64,000 bases of DNA from Lingula anatina (taxonomy: Eukaryota > Brachiopoda > Lingulata > Lingulida > Lingulidae): NCBI RefSeq assembly GCF_001039355.2, contig NW_019775421.1, positions 37,847 through 101,846 on the forward strand, given 5' to 3'. The position numbers and the translations under genes are program-made. Below, piece by piece: positions 11,126 through 22,858 of this stretch. Under the pieces are notes generated by a model. The model saw only the letters and a program-made list of their open reading frames with translations, was not told the origin of the DNA and made no database searches. Each line of letters begins with the position of its first letter. Positions within the stretch are counted from its first letter, which is position 1.

Positions 11126-14100
11126 CCCCATCTGGATTTTATTATTATTATTATTATTATTTTGGATATGGAATCATGTGTAGAGGCATTATTTCTCAAT
11201 TTAGACACAAGCTTGGACAAGTTAGAAGAGATCACACAGCATTCCTTGAGAGATTTGTGTGATAAATACTCAATATTTAAAATCACATTTCTAGGCACTT
11301 TTTTCATATATGACTATTGGGCAATATATGCCGGGACCGATTCTTTTGTTTGATGACATCATTTTGATACTTTCTTTTGTTGTACAGCTGTTGATCTCTG
11401 TGTGGGACTTGGGGAGCAGTGATGAGCACTGTAAATGGGATAATATCACTATTGTAAGCGGCCGGATGACATGAAAGGGATTTCCATTTTTATGTTTTAA
11501 GGTTATCAAACAGTAACAACACAAGTCTGCGTTCTTTTCACAGTTTATTGTCATCTATATACAGCATCATTTATCTAGCCTGGACTTGCAGACACTGTAA
11601 AAACTTAAAGGAGCAAACTGATAATTAACACTTGGACACAGTGCAGTGGTAGGACATGAGAGGCCAGCTGGACTAGGACAGGAGCTAAGGATATGTAGAA
11701 GAAAAAAAGCGTGGTTATACAACAAATGTAAAAATTGGCGGAAATGTGCACTGACATGGCAGTTACAAACTTCAAAAACAAAACAGTGACTGCATAATAA
11801 CTGTTGCACAACAGTAATTTGGCAAGGCCTCACTGCTGCAAGCCTTTGTTCACCTGTAGACCTTTGCTATAATCTGACAACACCTAAAATGATGTAAGCT
11901 TATTACATCTACTTATTGCTTGAAAGAAACAGCACACTGTCAGTGTAGATTTTTATCAATCAGTACACCAATTCAAATTGATCTATACAGTTTTGAAGAG
12001 TATGTTCTGGTGTTCCTTCATAATTTTTTTCAAAACTGGACATTGAATAGTTCAAAATTCTTTCAGTGAAATTAAACAGTTGAAAAAGCAGATACTGTTA
12101 CATATAGATAACCCAGCTCTGTGGGTCATGGCAATATCAAAGTTCCAATTTATGAAGAAAAAATTAGTGAAAGTTATTGACCTTTGAGAGAATTTGTGAT
12201 CGTAAAAATAAAACATTTTCCCAAATACAAAATAATTTGAAAAATCTGGTGTTTGCCAACAGTGACTGCCAGTGAAGTTTAACATGGATGAGCACTGCTT
12301 TTTTAAATATATAAAAATCAGTCATACTTGTAAAACATTTTTAAAATTAAGTTTGGCTAATTAGGAGAGAAATTATCAAATGATGCCTTACTGGATGCAG
12401 GAAATACCATGCTGAGCAGAGCTACTCCAATGTCTGCAGCAGGCAGTGATCTGCACTGGAAAACTGGCAGAGACAAAACATACTATGCATTTCACAGAGT
12501 GACTGAAGTAATCAGAAGATACAAGACACTCACAAACAATGTCTGCACATAAAAACTAAATACAAGTGCACACTGTAGTAGGTGGACGGCAGTCTTCAAT
12601 GCAACAATAACAACTCATTGCACAATGCAATCAAATAATACATTGCAAGGAGCAACTTAAAAATAAAACTACAAAACATTGGGATTGGACGGCATTCAAT
12701 ATTTGGCTTAGGACAATTATACCAGTACATACCATTGTGATTAATCATAAAACATAATGAAAGAATATCAGTATATATGATAATAATAACAATATAACAA
12801 TCTGTGTATAAGTTACTAATTCACTATTTTGTAAACATTATTAAATCTTAGCAGTATATACAACATTCTGAATACTCTCCTACTGTTCCAATGTGCACAC
12901 AGTTCCCAATGCTGGGCTGATGACAAAGACAGTGCCACAGAACCCAGCAGGTTCAATGTACACAATGAAATTAATACTATGACAATTGAAAATATCAATT
13001 CATATTTTTTTAACAATGTCAATGGCATAAAAGCAGCAAAAGCTGTGAGATTTACATATATGTGCCAACTTAAATATTCTTTTGAAAACAAACAAACAAA
13101 AAAAATTGTTCCAACTGAAATCAGTTTTCAGTAACCACGATTCCACACATGCACATATAAATGATAAGCCTGCACACTAGGACAGTTGGATAGTACAATA
13201 GGATAGTTGTCAACACTAAAGGATAAATTGCTTATTAAAAGTATCAGACAAAAATCAAGAGTAAATCATACTTTTTCTTTAGAAATAAAATTTTAACAAT
13301 AAGATATGTTATCTACTAACTATGTAGTGGCAGACTGGAGTTGTTAGACCAGTATTCTACATCTAGTGTGATGTCTTAGCACTACGTCAACACTGTCACC
13401 AGGGACTGGCTAGAACATACTGGCATTTGGTTGCCATGGAGATAAAAACAGACAATGCCACCACAGTACCATTGTTTTACATAAGATATATATAAAAATT
13501 AAGTCACATTTGCAAAATCACAACCATATAATAATTTGGTCCCAAATACACAAGCATACATAATATCACAGTGTCAGGGCCTAAACCATCTGTATTGAGA
13601 CTCTCTACACAGTGACTGTACAAACACTCTATAGAGATCTTCAGTGTGCATTGTCTACTGTACCTTAACAAAACAACAAAGCTGACATACATACTGATAT
13701 CTAATACACTTAATCAGTGCAGTAATTCAGATAGTTCCATACTACAGTAAACATGCACAAGGACATCATCAATAACAAATGGCTCTCCTGCACAGCTCCA
13801 CTGGACAGCAGCCATCTTGCTGGAGGAAATCTGGGCAAGATTAGAACACCAAGGTCAAGGCCATGGAGTTCCCGGCAGGGGAGTCATACAGACATGCTAA
13901 TGCTTTTTGGGTACATAACTGGATTTTTAAATAAACAGACTAACTTTGTGATCTACTGCTAAAACAGGAATGTGTTTCTGTAGTGAGGAGGTACATGTGT
14001 GTATACATGGAGTAGGGAAGATTTAGCTAACCTAATGTGCTATACAGAGTGGAGTGGGGGTGGGGACGGGGGTGGGGGGGACGGGGGTACTTACAAATAT

Positions 14101-14183
14101 ACTGACATAGTGTTTAAGTAGTAACCTTGAAAGATTCTGTTTTTTGTTGTAACCTGCATTGAGAGAGTGAGGGAAAGTGTGTA

Positions 14184-14236
<53 letters not shown>

Positions 14237-14524
14237 GAGAAACTTTCTGCATAAAAAAATATATGATTTTCATTGAGCAAAATTTATCCTGCAAAGCTTG
14301 CATGGATTGAACAATTCCTTACTTTTTCCTCTCCATTAAGAGAATTTCACATTTAATAATGTTTGCATTTTGACAGGATATCTAAACATTTCAAAGTCTT
14401 TGTCCAAATATTCCCCAGAATTAATTTCTTCTCATTCCTACTGATGCAGATGTCCTGACTAACTCTCCTTGAACCTAGTGGCAGCTACAGTGTACCAGCA
14501 CACAGCCTAGAAACTCTCTCCTTG
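10231..14524. other. non-coding; probable 3' untranslated region at the right
   Basis: No coding exon is supported. It contains ATT microsatellites (11089-11120 and 11138-11160) and a GT microsatellite (14189-14231). Much of 11.5-14.5 kb could be the 3' untranslated region of the minus-strand gene ending at 14525, but no polyadenylation site was identified with confidence. Confidence 0.4.
14189..14231. repeat. (GT)n microsatellite
   Basis: About 21 GT units. Confidence 0.95.
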
Positions 14525-15608
14525 TCATTCTATGATAGAAGGTGTCCTCCTAAAGCTATCACTGCCCCCTATAGGACCAAGAGGCATTCTCCTCTGATGT
14601 GCATTAGGAGACATGTCATAATATCCACTCTCCACCAGAACACTCTCTATGATGGTATGCAGTTTTTCATATGTTATTCCCTCGCTATCATGGTGCTCCA
14701 AGGTGTGTGTGATAGCTGGTTTCTCTGTATTAGTGGTCACAGCATCTTGCTCTAGGCTGGCTTGCTTACTGAGCATGCTCATGTCACTTGGGCCAAAGTT
14801 CAAGTCTATCACCTCCTGGGAGCCTATCAGGAGCTGGAAACACACATTACCATATACTTAGTGTACATGGATAGTAAAAAAAATGAAAAAAGTTAGCTTT
14901 TAACTAAAATGATTGCCAATCAAGAACTTAAAATAAACTTCACCAGTTTGTCAGAGACTGGGCAGCCAGTTTCACTGATACATTTGGACAAATAGAGCCA
15001 GTTGATTTTATCATAACATTAAAATAATGTGTCTGTAATATTAATACACCATTCTGTAGATCAGTTACACCTATAACTTGGTGCCCATGTTGTGCTGGCA
15101 CTAGTACTGTCCCAGGCTAGGTTTGTGCAGAGCAGTTCTCTCTGCCAGGTCTCATACCTTCTTTAGTTCACTTTTCAGGTTGAAGGATGTGCTCTGTGGA
15201 GCAAACATGGCTCTCTTGAACCGCTCTATGATTCTCCGCCGGGGATTGTGACACAGCGTGGGAGGGAGCTACAAAGAGAACATCAGTGAACTGAAATCCA
15301 GACTGGATTCCTCTGAATCTTCACAATGCACCCAATCATACAGTAAGCTACATGGAGCTCATATGTCCAAAAATGTAATGAAAAATTATAATCCTGACAA
15401 AATTTAATTACATGACTTTAATGTAGATGACCTTATGTGTGTACCTGAGTGATGTAGATGATCTTATACAGTATATATGTACCTACCTGAGTGATGTAGA
15501 TGATCTTATACAGTATATATGTACCTACCTGAGTGATGTAGATGATCTTATACAGTATATATGTACCTACCTGAGTGATGTAGATGATCTTATACAGTAT
15601 ATATGTAC
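14525..15608 (-). CDS. C-terminal exons of an unrecognised protein
   Basis: Two exons are well supported on the minus strand: 15268-15158 (37 codons, starting LPPTLCHNPRRRIIERFKRA) and 14833-14525 (102 codons plus TGA, starting LLIGSQEVIDLNFGPSDMSM and ending in RTPSIIE). Both are bounded by good acceptor and donor signals, and the phase is 0 between them. A third exon probably ends at 15445 with a CAG/GT donor. Upstream of that its reading frame (YKIIYITQ) enters a 42-bp tandem repeat and then the assembly gap. I do not recognise the family. The visible part is basic near its start and polar and Ser/Thr-rich at the end, with no membrane segment. No further exon is seen between the gap and 18 kb, so the 5' end is probably in the gap. 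Confidence 0.65.
15441..15608. repeat. 42-bp tandem repeat, truncated by gap
   Basis: Units start at 15441 (38 bases), 15479, 15521 and 15563 (42 bases each), and a further unit begins at 15605 as the N gap starts. Each contains CTGAGTGATGTAGATGATCT. On the minus strand every unit carries ATCACTCAG followed by GT, a consensus splice donor. 42 is a codon multiple, and the minus-strand frame is open through all units. Confidence 0.9.
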
Positions 15609-16056
15609 NNNNNNNNNNNNNNNNNNNNNNNNNNNNNNNNNNNNNNNNNNNNNNNNNNNNNNNNNNNNNNNNNNNNNNNNNNNNNNNNNNNNNNNNNNNN
15701 NNNNNNNNNNNNNNNNNNNNNNNNNNNNNNNNNNNNNNNNNNNNNNNNNNNNNNNNNNNNNNNNNNNNNNNNNNNNNNNNNNNNNNNNNNNNNNNNNNNN
15801 NNNNNNNNNNNNNNNNNNNNNNNNNNNNNNNNNNNNNNNNNNNNNNNNNNNNNNNNNNNNNNNNNNNNNNNNNNNNNNNNNNNNNNNNNNNNNNNNNNNN
15901 NNNNNNNNNNNNNNNNNNNNNNNNNNNNNNNNNNNNNNNNNNNNNNNNNNNNNNNNNNNNNNNNNNNNNNNNNNNNNNNNNNNNNNNNNNNNNNNNNNNN
16001 NNNNNNNNNNNNNNNNNNNNNNNNNNNNNNNNNNNNNNNNNNNNNNNNNNNNNNNN
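15609..16056. other. assembly gap (N)
   Basis: 448 N bases. It is flanked on the left by a tandem repeat and on the right by the first bases of a transposon's presumed target-site duplication, so collapsed repeats are the likely cause. Confidence 1.
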
Positions 16057-16058
16057 TA

Positions 16059-16273
16059 CACCCCATTCTCATAGATTAGATCGACCTACATTGGATCGAC
16101 CTAACTCCCTGGGGGTTCACGCTAAATAGCTGTCAGCCGGGCGGACACGAAAGTTAATTACCCCTTAAAGCTTGTAGTAGGCGGGGACGGACACTTAAGG
16201 GGGATTATCTGACAGTAATCTAGTGAGACTCCCCGCGGTGATAGATCGATCTAAAAGTTGTGAGAACAGAGCC
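16059..16273. mobile_element. 215-bp MITE, copy 1 (PIF/Harbinger-like)
   Basis: It is the same family as 50848-51062, the same length and about 90% alike by eye. The left end is CACCCCATTCTCATAG. The right end reads, in reverse complement, GGCTCTGTTCTCACA. Subterminal TTAGATCGA/CCTA blocks are inverted at the two ends. The right flank is TTA and the left flank is TA preceded by N, so a TTA target duplication is plausible. A TWA duplication is the hallmark of PIF/Harbinger elements. No transposase is encoded. Confidence 0.75.
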
Positions 16274-16276
16274 TTA

Positions 16277-18476
16277 GTGTCAATGACTAATAACCAATTT
16301 ACATTCAGGTAGATAACTTTGTTTCTGTAAATCGACAAAACAGCACTCGATATTCATATTGTATGCGTAAATTAAAACAGGTTGCAAAGATCTCAATGTT
16401 TTTTTAAATACAGGTGCGCCGTAAATTTAAAGGAGCGAATTACTGGCACAAAATTAATATGAAATCCGGAGCAGGATTTTGATAACGCCCTCGATACATT
16501 CCCATGAAGCCGGGCTTGCGACCTCTCTTTAATAACCAGTTTTCCCTTAAAGTAAAACTTTCATTCAGAAAGCTGTGCTCTTTAAAGATCTCCAGGTCAT
16601 TTTTTTTCATATGTTTGTCATCCTTTTAGTTCATTACATCTCTCAACATAGAAGTCACCAGGCGTGATATTGTATTTCATTTTTCGTATTGATCTAAGAA
16701 AATCTGAATATTTCAAACTTGACGTACCAGTATTCTAAAGTCATAAACAGTTATCAATCCCACTTTTAAGGAAAAAAAAACGCTCCTGTATATGGTGCCT
16801 TTCGATCCTAGTTAATTTCTTTTATCAAGCATTGATATTTAAAGCACCGCGAGGACAGACAAAATAGTTGATCAACAAACGGCGACTATTTTATTTGTAA
16901 GAAGGCGAAATTTATTTTTTTTAACTTACTAACATAGCAGCTTAATAATAAGATAGGTTGGTGTTTTTTTTTTTTTTTTTTTTTTTTTATTAAGGAATGG
17001 GCATGTCGGTTACACAATTTGAGTATTTAGATTAAAAAAAAAAAAAAAAAAAAAAAAAAACAGCAATAAAAGCATTACATATTTTTTTCTGGTTTCAATG
17101 TAATTTGCCATTTACCAAACCAAAAGGCCTACATAGCCTATCACATGCTTCCTTTAAAAATAATAAAAATAGGGTAGATCAACAAATATACTTACAAAAA
17201 GGATCAGTTTTGTCTGGTTTGTCTGCGGCTATAGGCCTACACGTGCAAGTGTGGTTTACGGTAAGCTACGTTGATAAGACTAGTAGTTAGTAGGCCGTAG
17301 GTCCCTACCTGTATGTCAGATACAGGGGGTATGTTGTAGATATAGGGCCTAGCTGAAAAATAATACTACAGTAGGCATCACAGATTTTAGCGGCCTAGAT
17401 ATTATTTTCGTTTTCGAATAATACGGTCTTGATACTGTAAATTTAGACGTTTGTTCCTGCGTTTTCTTTGAATAATCTATGTTTAGTACACTTGGCTGTG
17501 CTGTTCGTCTCCTCTTTTTGAAAATATGGGGAAAATAATTTAACCTGTTATTTTTAGGCCTACGGGGTGTTTCTCTCCCTTTCACAAAGTGACCAGCTCG
17601 CTTATTTCTCTCTTTATTCGTCTAAGTGTTTATATAAATTCTAACAAAATTATTTGACCATAAAGACCAAGGGACCTCCCTTTTATTATCCTCGTACTCA
17701 ATAGCCAGCTAATCTATCTGTGAAAGTGGGCGAGCACCTGCTAAACAAATAGTTTTCAAAATCTCCGCCAGGTGGCGATGGATACAATATGGCGGCGTTT
17801 CCACTATAACCCCTGCTATAACAAAGCGGTGGTCACTTTGAAGTAAAGTTATCTCATTTGGACCAGGAAGCTAGTCTGGACTAACTGGGTAGCAGGTTGT
17901 GTTTAGCTTACATTCAGCTGCATGGTGTTGTATTTGTCGACGCCAGAGAACAGTTCACCCAGTTTCAGTACCAGTAATAACACGTACATGTACGTATAGA
18001 TCAACGTTACTCCAACTTTATTTCACGTTTTAACTACCTGACTACATGTACATATATAGCTACAGCACAGTACTTAACAGTATATGTTCTCACTGTGAAA
18101 AGGCGTTTATATACACTGTGAAGCTGTACTATCAGAAAATTATAAGTAAGATAATTATTCCTAAGTTTATGAACTTAATTTGCTGAATGCTTTTTATTTC
18201 CAGGTAATTCCAGTTATTAGCTCCTCATTTCTTCATTTTAGCTACGTGGAGTTGTCGTCAGTATGATCAGCACAATGAATGCGGAAGCCGCAGTAGAACT
18301 TAACCAGATCTATAACTAATGAAGGGATATTGCACGCTAGGATAACTAGTACCCCTGCTACAAGAGAAAAGAGCCCACCACTGAACCACCCATGGCTTCA
18401 TGGATTTATGAAGATTGTATGCTACCAGAAAACTCCGTGACATTCTGAGATACCCAGTTGGACTTGCAGTGTCACA
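16277..18476. other. intergenic, contains METTL24-like promoter region
   Basis: No coding exon is seen. A poly-T tract (about 16965-16989) and a poly-A tract (about 17034-17060) could form a long hairpin. The 17.7-17.9 kb part is richer in CpG and carries promoter-type motifs, described separately. The 5' untranslated sequence of the METTL24-like gene is expected between about 17.8 kb and 18476. Confidence 0.45.
17765..17796 (+). promoter_or_regulatory. CTCF-like core and YY1-like site
   Basis: 17765-17778 reads CCGCCAGGTGGCGA, close to the bilaterian CTCF core. It is followed at 17785 by CAATATGGCGGC, which fits the YY1 consensus common just downstream of animal transcription starts. Both lie about 700 bases upstream of the METTL24-like start codon. 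This is motif matching only. Confidence 0.4.
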
Positions 18477-18612
18477 ATGAATTTCCAAGGCCTACATTTC
18501 CGTTCACCTTCACAAAAGGTGATGGTTGGCCTCTCAGTTGGGATTATTGTTGTGCTTTTGATGTTCTTGTGGATAATTCAAGGTCCCCACTTGGTAAGCT
18601 AGCTAGCTCTCG

Positions 18613-18655
<43 letters not shown>

Positions 18656-19468
18656 GTAACTCGAAATTTAGATTTTTCATATTGCCACTGCCCTGGATAT
18701 CTAGCCCAGTAAAAAAAAAAGAAATGAAAATGTTAAATATGCTTATTTTTGCCAAACGTTCATATCTCAGAAATTAAATAATCCTGGTAGCTATTTGTAA
18801 AAAAGCCAGACTATTCATTTCTTTTTAATTTCAGCATCTCACAGGTGTCACATCATACAATCTGATGGATGAAATAATCTCGACGTTAAGGGATAAAAAT
18901 GACACCGATGTCAAACAGTATGGGGACCCGTTCTTTTTTAAAGAAGAGCTAGGAGGGGAAATAGCTTCACCCCTACTGGGTGATGGAAATAAGATTATAC
19001 CCAAGTTAAAAATGACATTAAAGGAATATGACAGACTAGAGAAAGGGTTTTATGGGTAAGTCATTTTTTTAAGATGTCCCTTTTAAATTTTTATTTTAAA
19101 CTATATATTTAAGGATTTTTGTAGTTTAAATGTAATGGGTTATAAGCAAGGACTGACATACATTAACATTTCATCAAAATTTTGTGTAAAATTGTTTATT
19201 TAACTGTGTTTTATATATGTATTCATTTGTTATTATCATTTATACCTCTATTTATTTATAATTTGAATTTTTGAGATATATTTGTTCACTATTTAATTCT
19301 CATATATTGCAGCCATCTCATGCGCCAGCAGTACGACTGCCGTAATAGAGTTCGTGCTGGAATCTCTGAAGACGGAGGTTGGGAAGTTTGTATGGACCCA
19401 CCGTTTGCCATTAAACCTGGCTCATGTCTTGTGTATTCTTTTGGGTAGGAATGAATGAAACCATATAT

Positions 19469-19517
<49 letters not shown>

Positions 19518-19892
19518 CAGTGGTTTCTGTTAGATAATATTGTTCTAGTCAGTATATGTCTGGTTAGATACTGCCAATTTTAATTCAAAAATAATTTTAG
19601 CTACATCAGTAATACATTTAGCCAAAAATGTGTACATTTTGCATTTCCTGATCTAGAAATAAGCATAATCAGCTGTTGGCCAATATTGATAGGTTTAGCC
19701 CAGTTTGCACTCTTTTTGAAGGGTTTTATCAATTAAAAAATTCTGCAAATAAAATGAAGATCTTTATCCTTATGCATTAAACAACTTATATGTTAATGTT
19801 TTATGTTTATGTTTTGCGTACAGATTGGGAAATGAATGGTCCTTCGACAGATATATGTCAAAGAGCTGCACAGTGTATGGGTTTGATCCAAG
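18477..19892 (+). CDS. METTL24-like methyltransferase, 5' exons only
   Basis: Exons 18477-18593, 18835-19055, 19313-19444 and 19824-19892 join in phase to 179 codons plus two bases. The ATG follows an in-frame TGA. Residues about 17-36 (VMVGLSVGIIVVLLMFLWII) form a signal-anchor, giving type II topology. Exon 3 holds HLMRQQYDCRNRVR and GGWEVCMDPPF. The exon 3-4 junction encodes LVYSFGLGNEWSFD and exon 4 continues VYGFDP, the glycine-rich SAM-binding motif and following acidic strand typical of METTL24-like proteins. The family continues with a further 130 or so residues, including an MDIEG-type motif. I find no such exon between 19893 and the next gene. The gene is either truncated here by repeats or uses exons I cannot see. 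Substrate is unknown. Confidence 0.8.
18614..18652. repeat. (CT)n microsatellite in intron 1
   Basis: About 20 CT units, starting 20 bases after the exon 1 donor of the METTL24-like gene. Confidence 0.95.
19472..19513. repeat. (GA)n microsatellite in intron 3
   Basis: About 20 GA units, starting about 27 bases after the exon 3 donor. Confidence 0.95.
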
Positions 19893-19986
19893 GTCAGTAA
19901 CACCACGTGTTTACAATGTAAAGTTACTCTTTGTTCTAAAACGTGGCTATGTAAGCCGTTTTACATATGCATATAATAAAGAATAC

Positions 19987-21474
19987 ATTTTTATGTACAG
20001 ACACAGATGTGTCTGTACATATAGCCATCATCTGCGTCTGTCGTCGCCGTCGCCGTCGCCGTCGTCGCCGTCGCCGTGCACTTTTACCGATAACACGATA
20101 AGTAGANTCATGGGAGCAGTGCCCAAAATAGGTTTTTTCAAATTTTGATGCAATATTACATAATATTTAACAGCATATTGACCATCAATTTTTAATAACA
20201 AAATATTAGTATCATGGATATTCAGAAAATGTGACTAGCAAAGGTCTTCAGGCCCATGGAACTTCAAAGTCACAACTTGAAAATGCCAAAATGTAAACAA
20301 GACAGCACTGTTCTGAAATGTTTTTCCATTTTTAACAATTTTTAACATAAAACAAAATTAACAGTTTACTGCCATTTTTATATGATCAACTAAGAAAATT
20401 GACGAGATGGGAAAAATATCAATAGAGCAGTGTTAAATGTCCAATTTCTTCCATTCTGAGATTCTGAACATACTGAATGATTGAATCTGACAAACTGCAA
20501 TGATATGAGTTTATTTCCATTTTTGAAACTCTATTACACAATACACGATTACAACTTTACCATCATTTTTACATAATCAACTAACAATGTTGTAAAGATG
20601 CAGGAAATGTCAAACAAACACTTTTACATATCTTATTAGTTCAATAATGAGACTGTTAACATGCCTAAGAAATGAATCTGATGTAGAGGTCCATGTTCCT
20701 CCCTACCCAGGTTCTTCTAATATTTCACTTGTCACTGATGCATGGGAGAGGGAATATAACCACAGACTCACATATTCAGTTCCAAGTCTAAAAGTCCTTT
20801 ATTAAGTCCAAGCATTCAGCATTTATACACATTATCTACAGGAATCTATCAGCATGCCACAGTGGCAGCAACTGATTTAAATACTCATTGCAATGCAGTA
20901 GTTTCTACTTATCAGATATGCATTTGCCCCAAGCTTACTTAGTTAAACAGAGAATGATAAATATTCATGCAAGACTGAAGCCAAGTGAATGATAATGATG
21001 ACTGATTATATAAACATAATATGTAAATGAGTGAGTTTATCACCTGCCTTCAGTGGACCTTCACACTGAGGAAATGTGAAAAAACAGCATAACTTCTAAA
21101 ATAATGGCCCGATTATGCTGATTTTCGAACTTGACCTGCATTTTAGTAAGATTAACCACTCCTGTGAGTTTCATGACAATTGGCCTATCTGTTTTTCTTA
21201 TATTGTGTTTACAGTGTTGCATATATGCTGAAAAGTGAAAAAAACAGCATAACTTCTACAATAATGGCCCGATCATGCTGATTTTTGAACTTAACCTGCG
21301 TTTTTATGAATATTCATCAGCTCTGTAAATAAAAAGCCAAAAAGTAAAACTGTCTTCCACTTATCGTGTTAACGATAAAAGTGCACGGCGACGGCGACAT
21401 GGACGGCGACAGCGACGACAGACGCAGGTGATGGCAATATGTACAGACACATCTGTGTCTGTACATAAAAATAT
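19987..21474. mobile_element. 1.5-kb foldback element with hairpin termini
   Basis: Long terminal inverted repeats lie at about 19987-20106 and 21358-21474. Each starts TTTTTATGTACAGACACA and contains CTGCGTCTGTCGTCGC, a (GTCGCC)n tract, GTGCACTTTTA and AACACGATAAGT. Each terminus is itself a perfect hairpin: 13-base arms ATGTACAGACACA around a 2-base loop. The interior has no open frame. It includes a family A repeat segment (20122-20290) and two copies of a roughly 75-base direct repeat (about 21071-21146 and 21230-21306). The target-site duplication is not resolved. It begins about 95 bases past exon 4 of the METTL24-like gene. Confidence 0.75.
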
Positions 21475-21901
21475 AGCCAATTATGTGTTCAAAAAGTACC
21501 TATTTTTAGCTGTTACGATGGGTCATTTGCAATTAAGGTCATAAATATGATGCACTAGCTCTTTATGGCAATGATTTATGGTGAATGTGATATTGGTATA
21601 TAATTCCCACAACATATGTCTACTCTTCTAGCAGGTTCTTCCAAAGAAATGTTCTGAGAAAAAAATTATTTTTACCATTTTGCTGAAACAGGCTTTTGTA
21701 CACATTTTACTTATTTTTGTTAATGCAATGAAAACCATATTTGATAAGGCCAAATATTACTTTGAAATCACCTACGTGATAATAAGATGAATTTACCATG
21801 TTATGACTTAAACATAATAAAGGATTTGTGCATATGTAACCATTATTAATAATGCTATGGCATTTATAATCATGAGCCCCTTGGTGTGTCCTAATTTTTG
21901 T

Positions 21902-22395
21902 AGTGTCCGTACCCCCCTATCTGTTCTATATAGGAATCACAGCATATTCTGTCTTATTTTATTATTTTATGTATGTCCACACTGACACTTATTTTCAGGA
22001 AGAAAATAACACATTGCCCCTTATTATGAAAAGATATGCAAGAATTATGTAGTGTCCGTACCCCTACTGTAGTGTCCGTACCCCCCAAGTTATACATTAA
22101 CCATTGGATAACTGGCTACTTATCAATGATGATAAAACTTCAAAATATGGTACAAAATATTGTTCTAGATTGTATAAAATGCATTCATGCCCTATGACGT
22201 GTAGAAAAAACATTGTATATAAATGTATATTTGATAAAGTGATACTAATTAATAAGAGTCAGGCAAGACATTTTGCAAAAAAAATAATATCATTAAAGAT
22301 ACCGAATTCTTTGCATTCAAAATGAGCAATATTGCTTCCAATTTCATATTCTATGGATTAATGTATATGATATATTTTGAGGGGGTACGGACACT
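21902..22395. mobile_element. inverted-repeat element, AGTGTCCGTACCCCC ends
   Basis: AGTGTCCGTACCCC occurs in direct orientation at 21902, 22051 and 22071, and its reverse complement GGGGGTACGGACACT is at 22381-22395. The arrangement suggests an element of about 325 bp (22071-22395) with 15-16 base inverted ends, plus two further left ends from nested or truncated copies. A 73-codon ORF inside (22104-22325) has no recognisable domain. Confidence 0.5.
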
Positions 22396-22451
22396 GCAAT
22401 ATATGCATAATTAACAGAGGTATATTTATCTCAGTGGATAGAGTATCAAAC

Positions 22452-22800
22452 ATGGATGACAATGAACAAAAGCCAAATAGGAAAAGAAAAGGGAAACCTG
22501 AAATTTTTACTGTCAGTAAAAATAATTTGAAAAAAAAAAAAAAAAAACGTCAAAGAGCTAATAGTCATGCTGAAGCACGTAAGGAAGATGTTGAATGGAC
22601 GTAACATAGCAGAGAAGCAAAAAATGAAGAATCATCCAAGGCTGGTCCAGCAAGAAAGACTAAAGATGAGAGAAAGAAATAAGGGCATACTGACAGAGAG
22701 TCAAGGAGAAGCAGAAACCCAACAATCCTGAAAGCAGCAGAGCAAGAGGTGCAAATTAACGAGAGATGAAAAAGAAGAAAAGACTCGAAATACAAGAATC
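22452..22800 (+). pseudogene. Lys/Arg/Glu-rich coding-like remnant
   Basis: Starting MDDNEQKPNRKRKGKPEIF, the frame encodes a highly basic segment with a poly-Lys run. It is broken by stops, and similar KE-rich sequence continues in shifting frames (ARKTKDERKK, RNPTILKAAEQEVQ). It lies directly beside the element above, so it may be the decayed gene of that element. I recognise no family. A, G-rich low-complexity sequence could mimic this pattern, so confidence is low. Confidence 0.25.
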
Positions 22801-22817
22801 AAGACGGAAACAATAAA

Positions 22818-22858
22818 TCAATCAATCAATCAATCAATAAATAAATAAATAAATAAAA
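22818..22858. repeat. (AATC)n/(AATA)n microsatellite
   Basis: CAAT-type units pass directly into AAAT-type units. Confidence 0.9.

Noticed and set aside
14032-14303. Thr/His-rich frames on the minus strand
   Set aside because: They translate the GT microsatellite; no conserved flanking sequence.
15427-16129. Long open frames on both strands across the N run
   Set aside because: They consist almost entirely of undetermined bases in the assembly gap and are not evidence of coding sequence.
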